Of a stretch of 64,000 nucleotides of DNA, positions 8,870 through 18,009 are shown in pieces (positions within the stretch are counted from its first letter, which is position 1; each line of letters begins with the position of its first letter). The position numbers and the translations under genes were made by a program. The notes beneath the pieces were generated by a model. That model was given only the letters and a program-made list of their open reading frames with translations, was not told where the DNA came from and did not search any database. This DNA comes from Actinoplanes utahensis. Its GTDB lineage: Bacteria > Actinomycetota > Actinomycetes > Mycobacteriales > Micromonosporaceae. The stretch is taken from the NCBI RefSeq assembly GCF_016862455.1, contig NZ_BOMZ01000002.1, forward strand, positions 62,001 through 126,000, written 5' to 3'.

Positions 8870-10129
8870 CTACGCCGGGACGGGCCCGGCGGGCGGCTCC
8901 TCCTCGCTGAGCCGTTCGCGGGCGAACAGGCGGATCAGGTTGTGGAAGCGGTATCGGCCGTCGACGTGGGCCTGCAGGAGGCTCAGCTCGACGAGTTCGT
9001 CGAGGGCGTCCTCGATGCCTTCCGGGTCCGCCGGGTCGAGGGCGCGCGCGAGCCGCGCGTCGAAGTCCGAACCGGGCGCCAGCGACAGGCGGCGGAACAA
9101 CCGGCGCGCCTGCGGCGACAGCTGGGTGTACGACAGGCTGAAGGCGGCCGCGATCCGCAGGTCACCGGCGATGAGCTGGTCGAGGCGCCGGCGTTCGTCG
9201 GACAGCCGGTCGGCCAGGTGCCGCACCGTCCACTGCGGCCGGCTCACCAGCCGATTGCCGGCGATGCGCAGCGCCAGCGGCAGCCGGCCGCACAGCTCGG
9301 CCACCTCGGCGGCCGCGTCGGGCTCCCGGTCGCCGATGATGCTGCGCAGCAGTGCCGCCGCGTCCCCGGCCGGCAGCTGCGTGAGATTGAGCCGGCGGAC
9401 GCCCTCCAGCCCGGCGAGCAGCCGGCGGCTGGTGATGATCGTCAGCGACGGTCCGGGGCCGGGCAGCAGGGGCCGGACCTGTGCCTCGTCCGCGACGTTG
9501 TCGAGCACCACGAGCACGCGCCGGTGCTGCAGCAGTTCCCGGTACATGCCGGCCCGGTCCGTCTCGTCGTCCGGGATGTCGTCGTCCCGGACGCCGAACG
9601 CGCCGAGCAGACGGGCGAGCGTCTCCGCGGCTCCCGCCGGGCGGGCGTCCATGCCCCGCAGGTCGACGAAGAGGACCCCGCCCGTGAACGTCGTGCCGAG
9701 CAGGTGGGCCGCCTGCACGGCGAGCGTCGTCTTACCGGCCCCGGCCGTTCCGGACACCGTCACCACCGGCGCGACCGCCGGCGCCGGCTGGGCCGAGGCC
9801 GCGACCCGGCTCAGCTGGGCCAGCTCCCGGTCACGGCCGGTGAAGTCGGGTACCGGGCGGGGCAGCGCACAGCAGCCGGCCGGCACGGTCGCCGTGGCCT
9901 TCGGGCGGCCGGCCCGGGCCGCGGCGAGAAAGGCCGGCTGCTCCGCCTCGGGCAGGGCCAGTGCCTCGGCGAGGGCCTGGACGGTACGCCGCTGCGGCGC
10001 GACACTGCGCTCGCGTTCCATGTCGCTGATCGCGCGGGCGCTGACCCCCGAACGCTCCGCCAGCTGCTCCATCGTCAGCCCGGCCGTGTGCCGGTGTTCG
10101 CGCAGCCGGCGGCCGAACGTGTCACTCAT
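8870..10129 (-). CDS. XRE-family regulator with NB-ARC ATPase domain
   Basis: This is a 419-residue protein. Residues 5-65 form a helix-turn-helix (LTMEQLAERSGVSARAISDM). A nucleotide-binding STAND/NB-ARC module begins near residue 97 (FTGRDREL), with P-loop GTAGAGKTT at about 127-135 and Walker B RVLVVLDN. Further motifs are ITSRR, GRLPLALRIAG and a winged-helix end (RYRFHNLIRLFARERL). It resembles AfsR/SARP-associated STAND regulators without the SARP domain and without a TPR or WD sensor tail, so it is short for the class. It probably controls the downstream RidA/hydrolase operon in response to an unknown ligand. Confidence 0.9.
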   Translation of the reverse strand: MSDTFGRRLREHRHTAGLTMEQLAERSGVSARAISDMERERSVAPQRRTVQALAEALALPEAEQPAFLAAARAGRPKATATVPAGCCALPRPVPDFTGRDRELAQLSRVAASAQPAPAVAPVVTVSGTAGAGKTTLAVQAAHLLGTTFTGGVLFVDLRGMDARPAGAAETLARLLGAFGVRDDDIPDDETDRAGMYRELLQHRRVLVVLDNVADEAQVRPLLPGPGPSLTIITSRRLLAGLEGVRRLNLTQLPAGDAAALLRSIIGDREPDAAAEVAELCGRLPLALRIAGNRLVSRPQWTVRHLADRLSDERRRLDQLIAGDLRIAAAFSLSYTQLSPQARRLFRRLSLAPGSDFDARLARALDPADPEGIEDALDELVELSLLQAHVDGRYRFHNLIRLFARERLSEEEPPAGPVPA

Positions 10130-10220
10130 CGATCAGGCCGGCCGTTCGTCGCCGGTCGGGCTCACACACTTCGCATCCTCTCGTCCCCGTACCGCCGTAC
10201 GCTGGCATGGGGTGCGCTCT

Positions 10221-10249
10221 CCTGCCAGGGACGGACGATCCCTGGCAGG
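10221..10249. promoter_or_regulatory. Palindrome copy 1: CCTGCCAGGGA-N7-TCCCTGGCAGG
   Basis: Two perfect 11-base arms are separated by 7 bases. The site lies 92 bases upstream of the XRE-NB-ARC regulator start and 26 bases downstream of the ABC permease stop. The same arms recur exactly at 18928-18956, and the inner CAGGGA-N7-TCCCTG recurs at 17125-17143 in front of the MmyB-type regulator. I read it as an operator; because it follows a stop codon it could also act as a terminator. Confidence 0.6.
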
Positions 10250-10274
10250 CGCGCCGGCCGCGGCCGGGCCGGCT

Positions 10275-12746
10275 CTATTCCTTGACGCCGAGGTGTTCCA
10301 GCGGCGGCGTCCGCAGCAGATGGCCGATCGGCAGGATCGTCGTGGTCAGCGCCAGCAGCGCGGTACCGCCGACCACGGCGAGCAGACCCAGCGGCGGCAC
10401 GTACGGGACGAGGCTGCCGGTCAGCGCGCGGACCACCGCGACGAGCGTGAGGGCGGCGACCGTCCCGCCGATCACCAGCGCCACGCCGAGCAGGCCGGCC
10501 TGTTCGGCGTGCACCATCCGGCGGGCCTGCCGGGGGGTCACCCCGACGATGCGCAGCAGCGCCAGTTCGCGGCGCCGGGCCAGCGCGGCCATCACCAGGG
10601 TGTCGGCCACCGCCAGGGCGGCGTAGCCGATCATCACGCCGACGAGCAGTCGGTTGAGCCAGGCGGACAGGGCGAGGTCGGCGGCGAGCCGCCCGGGGCG
10701 CAGGCCGGTGTCGTCCAGTGTGGCCGCCGGGGCGAGGCCGGCCAGGCGCGGATCCGGGACGGCGCCCGGGGCGAGCCGCACGAGCACCTCGTCGTCGGTG
10801 CCGCGGGCGGTGTGGCCGGCCACCTCGTCGCGGGGCAGCACGATGTCGCCGAACCCGAGTCCCCGCTCGTAGATCGCCGCCACCCGCAGGGTGACCGGGG
10901 TGCCGTCGCCCAGCCACAGCGGCACCTCCTCGCCGAGGTCCCAGCCCTGGCTCCCGGCACGGACGCCGGAGACGGCCATCGCCCGGCCGTGCAGGTCCGC
11001 CATGCTGCCCGCGGTGACGCCCAGGTCGAAGGCGGACACGTCGTCCACGGCCATCACCGGCACGGTCTCCACCTCCCCACCGAAGATCTTGACGACGACG
11101 GACGTACGCCGGACCGCGGTGGCCGATTCCACGCCGGGCACCGCGCGGACCGCCGTCGCCGTCGTGGGCGCGAGACCGGCCGGGGAGCTCAGCGACCAGG
11201 AGGCGACCAGGCCGTCCCGAGCCTGCGTGACAGCGCTGCGCTCGATGTTGTCCTGCAGGAACCAGACCGAGCCGCCGAACCCGACCGCCAGGACCAGGCC
11301 GGTGAGCACGGTGGCCGTTCCGCGGGCGTTGGCGCGCAGATTGGCGCCGGCCAGGTGTCCCCCCGCGCCCCAGATGCGCGACAGCAGCGGCTGGAGGACG
11401 CGGGCCGCCGCCCGGTTGATCCAGGGCGCCAGCAGCGCCACCGCCGTCACGTACAGATAGAGCATGCCGAGCGCTCCGGCGAGGGCGACCTGTCCCCCGG
11501 CGCCGATCGTGACGGTGCTGGAACCGGCTGCGCCGGCCAGGGCGATCAGGCCGCTGATCAGGCGTACCCGGCTGTTGCCGGCCGGTTCGACGGCGACCTC
11601 CCCGAGGGCCTCGACCGGGCGGATCCCGGTGACCCGGCGGGCCGCGAGCAGCGCCGCGAGCACGGCGACCAGGATCGTGGTCAGGGCGACTGCCGCCGCC
11701 GACAGGAGACCGGGCGACAGGGGGAAACCGTCCGGCAGGAAGCCGCGCGTGATCAGTTCGCCGCGCAGCAGGCGGCTGGCGAACAGGCCCGCGGGCACCC
11801 CGAGGGCGACACTCGCGGCGCCGATCAGCGCGGCCTCGGCCATCACCATCCGGCGCACCTGGGCCGGGGTGGCGGCGATGGCGCGCAGCAGGGCGAAGTC
11901 ACGGCGGCGGTGCCGCACCGAGAGGCTCACCGTGCCGGCGACCACGAAGACGACCAGCAGCACGACGTAGCCACCGAACGAGGCGCCGATCTGCACCAGC
12001 AAACCGGCGGCTGCCGTGTCGCCGGTGCGTTCGAGCCGGCCGCGGGCGTCACCGGCGTACACCTCGGCGTCGGCCTCGGCGGCCAGCCGGTCCACCGCGG
12101 CACGGTCGGCCCCGGGCGCCAGCAGCAGGCCGATGGCGTCGACGCGGCCCGGGCGCGGGGCGAGCGCCGCGGCCCGGCCCTCGGTGAAGAACACGTGCGG
12201 CGCCGGGGCTTCCACGATGCCGCTGATCCGGAAACTCTCGGCGACACCGCCGACCACCAGATCGGCACGGGCGCCGGGTGGTGAGCCCGCCGCCGTGCCC
12301 GCGTCGAGCACGACCTCGTCGACGTGCCGCGGCGGCTGCCCGGCGACGAGACGGTACGGCGCCAGCGCGGCGCCGTCCCAGCCCTGCCCGACCGCCGGCC
12401 CGGCCGCGGTGAACACCGGGATCGTCCGGTCGGCGACGGCCGCCGACACGCCCGGCACCTGCCGCAGGCGCTGCGCCAGATCGGCCGGCAGCGTGCCGCC
12501 CTCGGGCGGATCCACCCGGCTGGTCAGCGTGGTCCCGTCGAAGTCCTTGCTGGTCACGGTGAGTTCGGCCGGGGCGACGACCAGGTCGGCGGCGGCGTAG
12601 CGACGCGGTTCCGGCCGGTGCAGCAGCCCGGATTCGACGAGGACGGCCATCGCGACGAGGATCGCCGCGCCGACGGTGAGGGCGAGGAAGGTGGCGAGTG
12701 CGGAACCCGGGCGATGCCGGAGCATGCGGACGGCCAGGCCGATCAT
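10275..12746 (-). CDS. FtsX/MacB-type ABC transporter permease
   Basis: This is an 823-residue protein starting at an ATG that overlaps the ATPase stop (ATGA). It has an N-terminal membrane anchor, a large extracytoplasmic domain, three membrane helices of a first FtsX module (about residues 245-400), two more helices, a second extracytoplasmic domain, and a second FtsX module at the C terminus ending in PPLEHLGVKE. The duplicated FtsX layout is typical of actinobacterial MacB/lipoprotein-release-like permeases. With the upstream ATPase and two-component genes it probably exports or senses an antimicrobial or envelope component. The substrate is unknown. Confidence 0.9.
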   Translation of the reverse strand: MIGLAVRMLRHRPGSALATFLALTVGAAILVAMAVLVESGLLHRPEPRRYAAADLVVAPAELTVTSKDFDGTTLTSRVDPPEGGTLPADLAQRLRQVPGVSAAVADRTIPVFTAAGPAVGQGWDGAALAPYRLVAGQPPRHVDEVVLDAGTAAGSPPGARADLVVGGVAESFRISGIVEAPAPHVFFTEGRAAALAPRPGRVDAIGLLLAPGADRAAVDRLAAEADAEVYAGDARGRLERTGDTAAAGLLVQIGASFGGYVVLLVVFVVAGTVSLSVRHRRRDFALLRAIAATPAQVRRMVMAEAALIGAASVALGVPAGLFASRLLRGELITRGFLPDGFPLSPGLLSAAAVALTTILVAVLAALLAARRVTGIRPVEALGEVAVEPAGNSRVRLISGLIALAGAAGSSTVTIGAGGQVALAGALGMLYLYVTAVALLAPWINRAAARVLQPLLSRIWGAGGHLAGANLRANARGTATVLTGLVLAVGFGGSVWFLQDNIERSAVTQARDGLVASWSLSSPAGLAPTTATAVRAVPGVESATAVRRTSVVVKIFGGEVETVPVMAVDDVSAFDLGVTAGSMADLHGRAMAVSGVRAGSQGWDLGEEVPLWLGDGTPVTLRVAAIYERGLGFGDIVLPRDEVAGHTARGTDDEVLVRLAPGAVPDPRLAGLAPAATLDDTGLRPGRLAADLALSAWLNRLLVGVMIGYAALAVADTLVMAALARRRELALLRIVGVTPRQARRMVHAEQAGLLGVALVIGGTVAALTLVAVVRALTGSLVPYVPPLGLLAVVGGTALLALTTTILPIGHLLRTPPLEHLGVKE

Positions 12747-13477
12747 CGGACGGCTCCGCGGCGGTCCAGGACGGCGAGCCGCTCGGCGATGCGGGCCGCT
12801 CCCGGCTGTGGCGTGTCGGACACGATCCGGCCGTCCGCGAGGACCATGACGCGATCGGCGTACGAGGCGGCGACCGGATCGTGGGTGACCATGACGACCG
12901 TCTGCCCGTGCTCGTCGACGACCGCCCGCAGCAGGGCGAGGACCTCCGCGGCGGTGTTGCTGTCGAGTGCCCCGGTCGGTTCGTCGCAGAAGATGACGTC
13001 GGGCCGGGTGGCGAGCGCCCGGGCGATCGCGACGCGCTGCTGCTGACCGCCGGACAGGTGCGCGGGCCGGTGCCGCAGCCGCTCGGTCAGCCCGATCCGC
13101 TCGACCACGTGGGCCAGCCAGGCCCGGTCGGGGACGGCGCCCGCGAGACGCAGCGGGAGCACGATGTTCTCCTCGACGGTGAGCGCGCCGATCAGGTTGA
13201 ACGCCTGGAACACGAAGCCGATCCGGTCCCGGCGCAACGCGGTGCGCTCGGCCTCGGCCATCCGGGAGATCTCGGTGTCGCCGATCCAGACCCGGCCGTC
13301 GTCGGGCCGGTCGAGACCCGCGGCGCATTGCAGCAGCGTGCTCTTGCCGGACCCGGACGGACCCATCACCGCCGTGAACGTGCCGCTGCCGAACGTGGCG
13401 TCGACGCCGGACAGCGCGGTCACCGCGGCGGTTCCGCCGCGATACGTGCGGGTGAGTTTCTCGACCCGGACCGTCAT
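12743..13477 (-). CDS. ABC transporter ATP-binding protein, LolD/MacB type
   Basis: From ATG 13477, with a perfect GGAGG five to nine bases upstream, the protein has 244 residues. It shows Walker A GPSGSGKST, Q-loop VFQAFNLIG, signature LSGGQQQRVAIARAL, Walker B VIFCDEPTGALDS and switch His in VTHDP. This is the canonical MacB/LolD pattern, paired with the coupled FtsX-type permease. The longer open frame adds only a few residues before the ribosome site and is not preferred. Confidence 0.94.
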   Translation of the reverse strand: MTVRVEKLTRTYRGGTAAVTALSGVDATFGSGTFTAVMGPSGSGKSTLLQCAAGLDRPDDGRVWIGDTEISRMAEAERTALRRDRIGFVFQAFNLIGALTVEENIVLPLRLAGAVPDRAWLAHVVERIGLTERLRHRPAHLSGGQQQRVAIARALATRPDVIFCDEPTGALDSNTAAEVLALLRAVVDEHGQTVVMVTHDPVAASYADRVMVLADGRIVSDTPQPGAARIAERLAVLDRRGAVR

Positions 13478-13582
13478 GTTCTTTCCTCCGTGTGTCGTGG
13501 CTTCGATGCGCACGGAGAACGCTAAGGAGATCGGCGGCCGGCTCCCATCCCGCTGGCCGCCCGATCAGGAGTACAGCAGGCG

Positions 13583-14239
13583 CTACCGTCGCGCGGTCGT
13601 GTCGAGGTAGCGCAGCACCGCGGTGACCCGGCGGTCGGCCCGGTCGGTGGGGGCGAGGCCCAGCTTGGCGAAGATGGCGCGGATGTTCTTGTGCACCGCG
13701 CCGTCGGTCACGAACAGGCGCTCCGCGATGGCGGTGTTGCCGAGCCCTTCGGCCATGAGGGACAGCACCTCGCGTTCCCGCGGGGTGAGCCGGCCCAGCC
13801 CGGCGTCGGAACGACCGCGGGCCAGCAACTGTCCCACCACCTCCGGATCGATGGCGGTGCCGCCACCGGCCACCCGGTGCAACGCGGTGAGGAACTCCTC
13901 GACCCGGCCGACCCGTTCCTTGAGCAGATAGCCGAGCCGCTCGGCGCCGCCGGCCAGCAGTTCGGTGGCGAAGGTCTGCTCCACGTAGGCGGAGAGGACC
14001 AGCACCGCCAGCCCGGGACGGCGGCCGCGGGCCGCGCGGGCGGCCACGATGCCCTCGTCGGTGTGGGTGGGCGGCATCCGCACGTCGACGATCGCGACGT
14101 CCGGTTCGTGCGCGTCCACCGCGGCGAGGAACTCCGCGGGCGTTCCCGCGGTGGCCACCACGTCCAGGCCCTCGGCCCGCAACAGCAGGGCGAGGCCCTC
14201 CCGCAGCAGGGCGTCGTCCTCGGCGATCACGATCCGCAT
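13583..14239 (-). CDS. NarL-type response regulator (LuxR helix-turn-helix)
   Basis: This 218-residue protein has receiver pocket IAEDD and phosphoacceptor Asp at about residue 52 (IVDVRMP). Receiver Ser (VLSAY) and Lys (LLKERV) follow. A LuxR helix-turn-helix (LTPREREVLSLMAEGLGNTA) lies in the C-terminal third. It starts inside the 3' end of the histidine kinase gene (13-base overlap), so both are co-translated. The gene precedes the ABC transporter operon by about 105 bases and likely regulates it. Confidence 0.92.
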   Translation of the reverse strand: MRIVIAEDDALLREGLALLLRAEGLDVVATAGTPAEFLAAVDAHEPDVAIVDVRMPPTHTDEGIVAARAARGRRPGLAVLVLSAYVEQTFATELLAGGAERLGYLLKERVGRVEEFLTALHRVAGGGTAIDPEVVGQLLARGRSDAGLGRLTPREREVLSLMAEGLGNTAIAERLFVTDGAVHKNIRAIFAKLGLAPTDRADRRVTAVLRYLDTTARR

Positions 14240-15444
14240 GGCAACTCCACGTCCATCGTCGTCGGCCCACCGGGTGGGCTGGTCAGGGTGAACCGCCCGT
14301 CGTGCGCCTCGACCCGGCGCCGGATCCCGGCCAGGCCGGACCCCGCGCTCTCGTCGGCCCCGCCCCGGCCGTCGTCGCCGACGCCGATCAGCAGCCGGTC
14401 GCCGTCGACACGCACCGAGACGGTCGCCGCCGTGGCTCCGCTGTGCCGGACCGCGTTGGTCAGCGCCTCGGCGACCACGAAGTAGGCGGTGGCCTCGACC
14501 GACACCGCACACCGGACCGGCAGCTCGACGGCGAGGTCACAGGGCAGCGCGCAGCCGGCCACCAGACCGTCGAGCGCGCCGGCCAGGCCCCGGTCGTCGA
14601 GCACCGGGGGAAGGATGCCGCGGACCACGGTACGGAGTTCGCCGAGCGCCTCCTCGGCGGCCTGCTGCGCCCGGTCCAGCAGTTCCGCGCCGGTCGCCGG
14701 ATCCCGGGTGTACGCCCGGCGGGCCGCACCGAGCAGCACGGTGACCGCGACCAGCCGGTTCTGTGTGCCGTCGTGCAACGAGCGCTCGATGCGGCGCAGC
14801 TCGGCGGCGTGCGCGTCGAGCGCCGCGGCCCGGGTCGCGGTCAGCTCGGCGACGCGCAGGCTCAGGTCGGCGCCGGGTACCGGTCCCAGCAGACGGCGGC
14901 CCGGCCAGGCCTGCGACCGCGCCAGAGCGCCGCCGGCGAGCAGGAGCACGGCCAGCCACCCCAGCCCGGCCAGCGCCACACCGAACGCCTCGGCCAGGCT
15001 GTCGACGTTCCAGAACGGAATGCCGGGCGCGCCCTCGCCCGGGGGCGCCAGGTGGTACCAGAGCGGGTACGTCAGATCCTGGAGCGCGGAGAGCGGCAGC
15101 GACAGCCCGAAGATGCCCACCGCGAAGCCGAACGTGGCGTGCACCGGCACCCAGGCCAGTTCCCGGCGGACCGCCGGGTCACGCAGCGCGGCCGACGGCC
15201 GGTCCGGCACCGGAGGCGGGCCGACGATGGCGGGACCCCACCGGGAGAGGCGGCCCCGCTCCCGGTCGGCGATCGAGCGCACCGCTCGCAACGAGCCGCC
15301 GATGAGCGGCAGCCCCACCCCGACCAGGCTCGACACCACGACGGCGAGCAGCCAGAACAGTCCCGCCATTGCCAGGATCGAGGTGCCGAGGCCGCCGACG
15401 AGATGTTCCAGCGCGTCGACCGCGATACGCACCCGCCGCCGCAT
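14227..15444 (-). CDS. Sensor histidine kinase with N-terminal DUF-type membrane region (HisKA_3 class)
   Basis: This 405-residue protein has four hydrophobic segments in its first 175 residues, arranged as two pairs around a short loop (WYHLAPPGEGAPGIPFWN). The phosphoacceptor box RRIERSLHDGTQNRL has His at about 224. The ATPase domain shows EALTNAVRHSGA and GDDGRGGADESAGSGLAGI. It has the layout of the LiaS/VraS-like kinases that sense cell-envelope stress. It is the first gene of the HK-RR-ABC block and diverges from the small membrane gene at 15561. Confidence 0.9.
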   Translation of the reverse strand: MRRRVRIAVDALEHLVGGLGTSILAMAGLFWLLAVVVSSLVGVGLPLIGGSLRAVRSIADRERGRLSRWGPAIVGPPPVPDRPSAALRDPAVRRELAWVPVHATFGFAVGIFGLSLPLSALQDLTYPLWYHLAPPGEGAPGIPFWNVDSLAEAFGVALAGLGWLAVLLLAGGALARSQAWPGRRLLGPVPGADLSLRVAELTATRAAALDAHAAELRRIERSLHDGTQNRLVAVTVLLGAARRAYTRDPATGAELLDRAQQAAEEALGELRTVVRGILPPVLDDRGLAGALDGLVAGCALPCDLAVELPVRCAVSVEATAYFVVAEALTNAVRHSGATAATVSVRVDGDRLLIGVGDDGRGGADESAGSGLAGIRRRVEAHDGRFTLTSPPGGPTTMDVELPCGS

Positions 15445-15560
15445 GTCACCTCCCGTGCAGAAGAGTAGGACGTTGCCGGTAGGGCAGTGCAGCAGGCTGT
15501 ACCACGGATCGTCGCGGTGGCGGGATCGTGTCCGGGCGCCCGGCTACCTAGCGTGGAACC

Positions 15561-15785
15561 ATGCCGAACCGCTACCGCATCACCGACACACCCGACACCT
15601 CGCCCGGCCCGATGCGTGCCGGGCGTCTACGCCCGGCACTGTGGCTCCTGCTGATCGTCGGTCTCACCGCCAACGCCGCCGCCTCGACGATCGGGGCGAC
15701 GGCCGTCAGCGTCGTCTTCGGGCTGATCACGCTGGGCTGCGCCGCCGGATTGGTGGTCGACCACTACCGGCGCCGGGACCGATGA
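15561..15785 (+). CDS. Small two-helix membrane protein
   Basis: This is a 74-residue protein with two hydrophobic helices (LWLLLIVGLTANAAASTIG and VSVVFGLITLGCAAGLVV) flanked by basic ends, HYRRRDR at the C terminus. It diverges from the histidine kinase at 15444 and converges on the hydrolase gene ending at 15790. Small proteins of this kind are common in actinomycetes and often unassigned. No function is claimed. Confidence 0.6.
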   Translation: MPNRYRITDTPDTSPGPMRAGRLRPALWLLLIVGLTANAAASTIGATAVSVVFGLITLGCAAGLVVDHYRRRDR

Positions 15786-15789
15786 CCCG

Positions 15790-17067
15790 TCACCGGCGGC
15801 CCGACCCGGCGCGTGCCCGGGCCCGCGCGGCGTCGGGTCGCTGCGGCATCTCGCCGAGCACACCGGTGAACAGCGCCTCGCGCAGCGCCACCTCGCGCGG
15901 GTCGTCCCACAGGTGGAAGCCGAGCCGGTTCATCGCGTACGCGAATCCGATCCCGGTGTCCGGGTCGGCGAACCCGAAGGAGCCACCCAGGCCCATCGTG
16001 CCGAACGCCGTGCCGGCGGCGGACCCGAAACGGAACGCCGGGAACGGTTTCATGTATCCCAGCGAGTACTGGGTGAGCAGCCGCAACACTTGATCGGCGG
16101 GGCCCCGGGACGGTGTCGCCGCCGGGCTCTTCAGCGCGTCGAGCGTCGACGCGGTGAGCCCGAGCCCGGTGCCACCGGCCGCGGCGTCGCCGTAGAGCCG
16201 CGCGATCGACCGTACGTCGCCGATGCCGTTGACCGCGGGGATCTCGGCGGCCTGCACGTCCGGCCGGTTGATGTTGTCGGGGACGCCGAGCACCCGCGGG
16301 TTCTGGAACGCCCGGGCGGTCAGGCTCCGCGGGTTCGCGAACGCCCACGCGAAGGCCGGCGGCATCGCGGTGATGTGCAGCATCATCTCCCAGGTGCGGA
16401 AGCCGTGGATCCGGGCGATGCGGCGGCGGTCGGCGTTCTCCGGCAGGCCGATGTGGAAGCCGAGGTCCAGTGGCGCGGCCACCTCCTCGGCGAAGAACCT
16501 GCCCAGGTGGCGGCCCTGCGGATCGACCCGGCTGACCAGCTCGCTCTCGTACCAGCCCAGCGTCTGGCCGTGATAGCCGTGCCGCTCCCCCGGCGTCCAG
16601 GCCGGCCGCTGCTCCGCCAGCGCCGCGGCCAGGGTCGCCGAGCCGGACAGGTCGGCCAGTTCGAGCGGGCGATCGATCACCGGCAGACCGGCCTGGTGCG
16701 AGAGCAGCTGACGAACCGTGACGTCGGCCTTGCCGGCGGCCGCGAACTCGGGCCAGTAGGCGGCCACCCGCTCGTCGTAGTCGAGCAGGCCCCGGGCGTG
16801 CAGGACCGCGACCGCCATCGACGACACACCCTTGCTCGTCGAGAAGACCGGCACCATCGTGTCGTGCTCCCACGGCTCGAAGGTCACGCCGTCGCGGTAG
16901 CCGCCCCACAGATCGACCACCTTCCGGCCGTCGCGATAGACCGCGCAGGCCGCGCCGATCTCTCGCCCCTGCTCGAAGTTGCGCCGGAACGCATCGGCGA
17001 CCGGGCCGTAGCCCTCCTCCACATCACCGTGCACCATGGCGGACGGCACGTTCACTCTGAGCACCAA
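15790..17067 (-). CDS. Beta-lactamase-fold serine hydrolase (class C/EstB-like)
   Basis: This 425-residue protein has catalytic S-x-x-K as STSK at residues 76-79, followed by a Tyr motif region (ERHGYHGQTLGWY) and a late FGTMGLGGS that fits the third motif. The family includes EstB-type esterases and LACTB-like hydrolases rather than true resistance beta-lactamases. I use TTG 17067, placed eight bases after a GGAG site; GTG 17064 is an alternative. No signal peptide is evident. It diverges from the MmyB-type regulator across an operator-like palindrome at 17122-17146. Confidence 0.88.
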   Translation of the reverse strand: MVLRVNVPSAMVHGDVEEGYGPVADAFRRNFEQGREIGAACAVYRDGRKVVDLWGGYRDGVTFEPWEHDTMVPVFSTSKGVSSMAVAVLHARGLLDYDERVAAYWPEFAAAGKADVTVRQLLSHQAGLPVIDRPLELADLSGSATLAAALAEQRPAWTPGERHGYHGQTLGWYESELVSRVDPQGRHLGRFFAEEVAAPLDLGFHIGLPENADRRRIARIHGFRTWEMMLHITAMPPAFAWAFANPRSLTARAFQNPRVLGVPDNINRPDVQAAEIPAVNGIGDVRSIARLYGDAAAGGTGLGLTASTLDALKSPAATPSRGPADQVLRLLTQYSLGYMKPFPAFRFGSAAGTAFGTMGLGGSFGFADPDTGIGFAYAMNRLGFHLWDDPREVALREALFTGVLGEMPQRPDAARARARAGSGRR

Positions 17068-17121
17068 CTCGACCTCTCCTCATTCGCGGGACACCGAACG
17101 GTGACATGGGCGCCAGGGCCC

Positions 17122-17146
17122 TACCAGGGACCGGCAGTCCCTGTCA
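17122..17146. promoter_or_regulatory. Palindrome copy 2 in the divergent hydrolase/MmyB-regulator promoter
   Basis: TACCAGGGA-N7-TCCCTGTCA has 7 of 9 arm positions symmetric, with the invariant inner CAGGGA-N7-TCCCTG. It lies about 55 bases from the hydrolase start and 48 bases from the regulator GTG, where one protein could control both directions. The spacer length equals that of the copies at 10221 and 18928. The most economical reading is autoregulation by the MmyB-type protein. Confidence 0.65.
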
Positions 17147-17193
17147 CGGCAGGCACAACAGGAGGTCAGCGGGCCACGTCGTAAGATCACGAG

Positions 17194-18009
17194 GTGAATC
17201 GCGAAGAGTTGGCAGACTTCCTGCGACAGCGGCGGGCGGCCCTCACCCCCGTTCACCGCACGGCCCGCCGGACCCGCGGTCTACGGCGTGAAGAGGTCGC
17301 CGAGCGCGCCTACATCTCGATCGACTACTACACGCGGCTCGAGCAACGGCGCGGCCCGCGGCCGTCACCCGAGGTGACGTCGGCGCTCTCCCGGGCGCTG
17401 GACCTGACCACCGACGAGCGGGACCACCTGTTCCACCTGATCGGCCACAACCCGCCGCAGCAGACCACCGACCTCGACCGGGTCGATCCGGGGCTGCGCC
17501 GGGTGCTGCACGCGCTCGACGGGAATCCCGCGATGATCATGTCGAACCTGGCGCACACCCTGCTGCAGAACCCCCTCGCCCTCGAACTGTTCGGCGACCA
17601 GACGCAGTACACGGGCCTGGCCCGCAGCGGCTACTTCCGGTGGTTCATGACCCCGGAGGAACGCGACATCTATCCCGCGGACATCTACGACGCCCAGAGC
17701 GCGACCTACGCCGCCGCCGTCCGGGCGGCGGCCGACCTGGAACCCGATCCCGCCGAAGCCGAGCAGATGATCGCGACGATGCTGGCCGGGAGCGCCGAGT
17801 TCCGCCGGCTGTGGGACGACCACCAGGTACGGCTCTGCCGCCAGGAGACCACCTCGCTGCTGCACCCGACAGCGGGCCGGGTCGACTTCGACTGCGAGGT
17901 CGTCTTCACCCACGACCGCCTGCAGCGGATGCTCGTCTTCACCGCCCGCGACGGCAAGGACCTGCGCGGCCTGGTCACCTCCGGCCGGTCGGGCAACCTG
18001 GTGGGATGA
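17194..18009 (+). CDS. XRE-family regulator with MmyB-like ligand-binding domain
   Basis: This 271-residue protein starts at GTG. The N-terminal helix-turn-helix (LRREEVAERAYISIDYYTRL) spans about residues 25-75. The rest matches the MmyB-like ligand-binding domain family: NPAMIMSNLAHTLLQNPLA, SGYFRWFMTPEERD, and the Phe-rich end DFDCEVVFTHDRLQRMLVF. Members of this PAS-like family include the methylenomycin activator MmyB, and one crystal structure held a fatty acid. The last 35 bases overlap the antisense SGNH hydrolase gene. It probably controls its divergent neighbour and the other palindrome-bearing genes here. Confidence 0.92.
   Translation: MNREELADFLRQRRAALTPVHRTARRTRGLRREEVAERAYISIDYYTRLEQRRGPRPSPEVTSALSRALDLTTDERDHLFHLIGHNPPQQTTDLDRVDPGLRRVLHALDGNPAMIMSNLAHTLLQNPLALELFGDQTQYTGLARSGYFRWFMTPEERDIYPADIYDAQSATYAAAVRAAADLEPDPAEAEQMIATMLAGSAEFRRLWDDHQVRLCRQETTSLLHPTAGRVDFDCEVVFTHDRLQRMLVFTARDGKDLRGLVTSGRSGNLVG

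Noticed and set aside
8850..12284. An 1144-codon plus-strand open frame.
   Set aside because: It is antisense to the STAND regulator and ABC permease, with Ser/Arg-rich composition and no domain signal.
10275..14270. A single 1331-codon open frame on the minus strand.
   Set aside because: Only the part from 12746 down encodes the ABC permease. The upstream part is out-of-frame reading of the ATPase and response regulator genes and is arginine/proline-rich.
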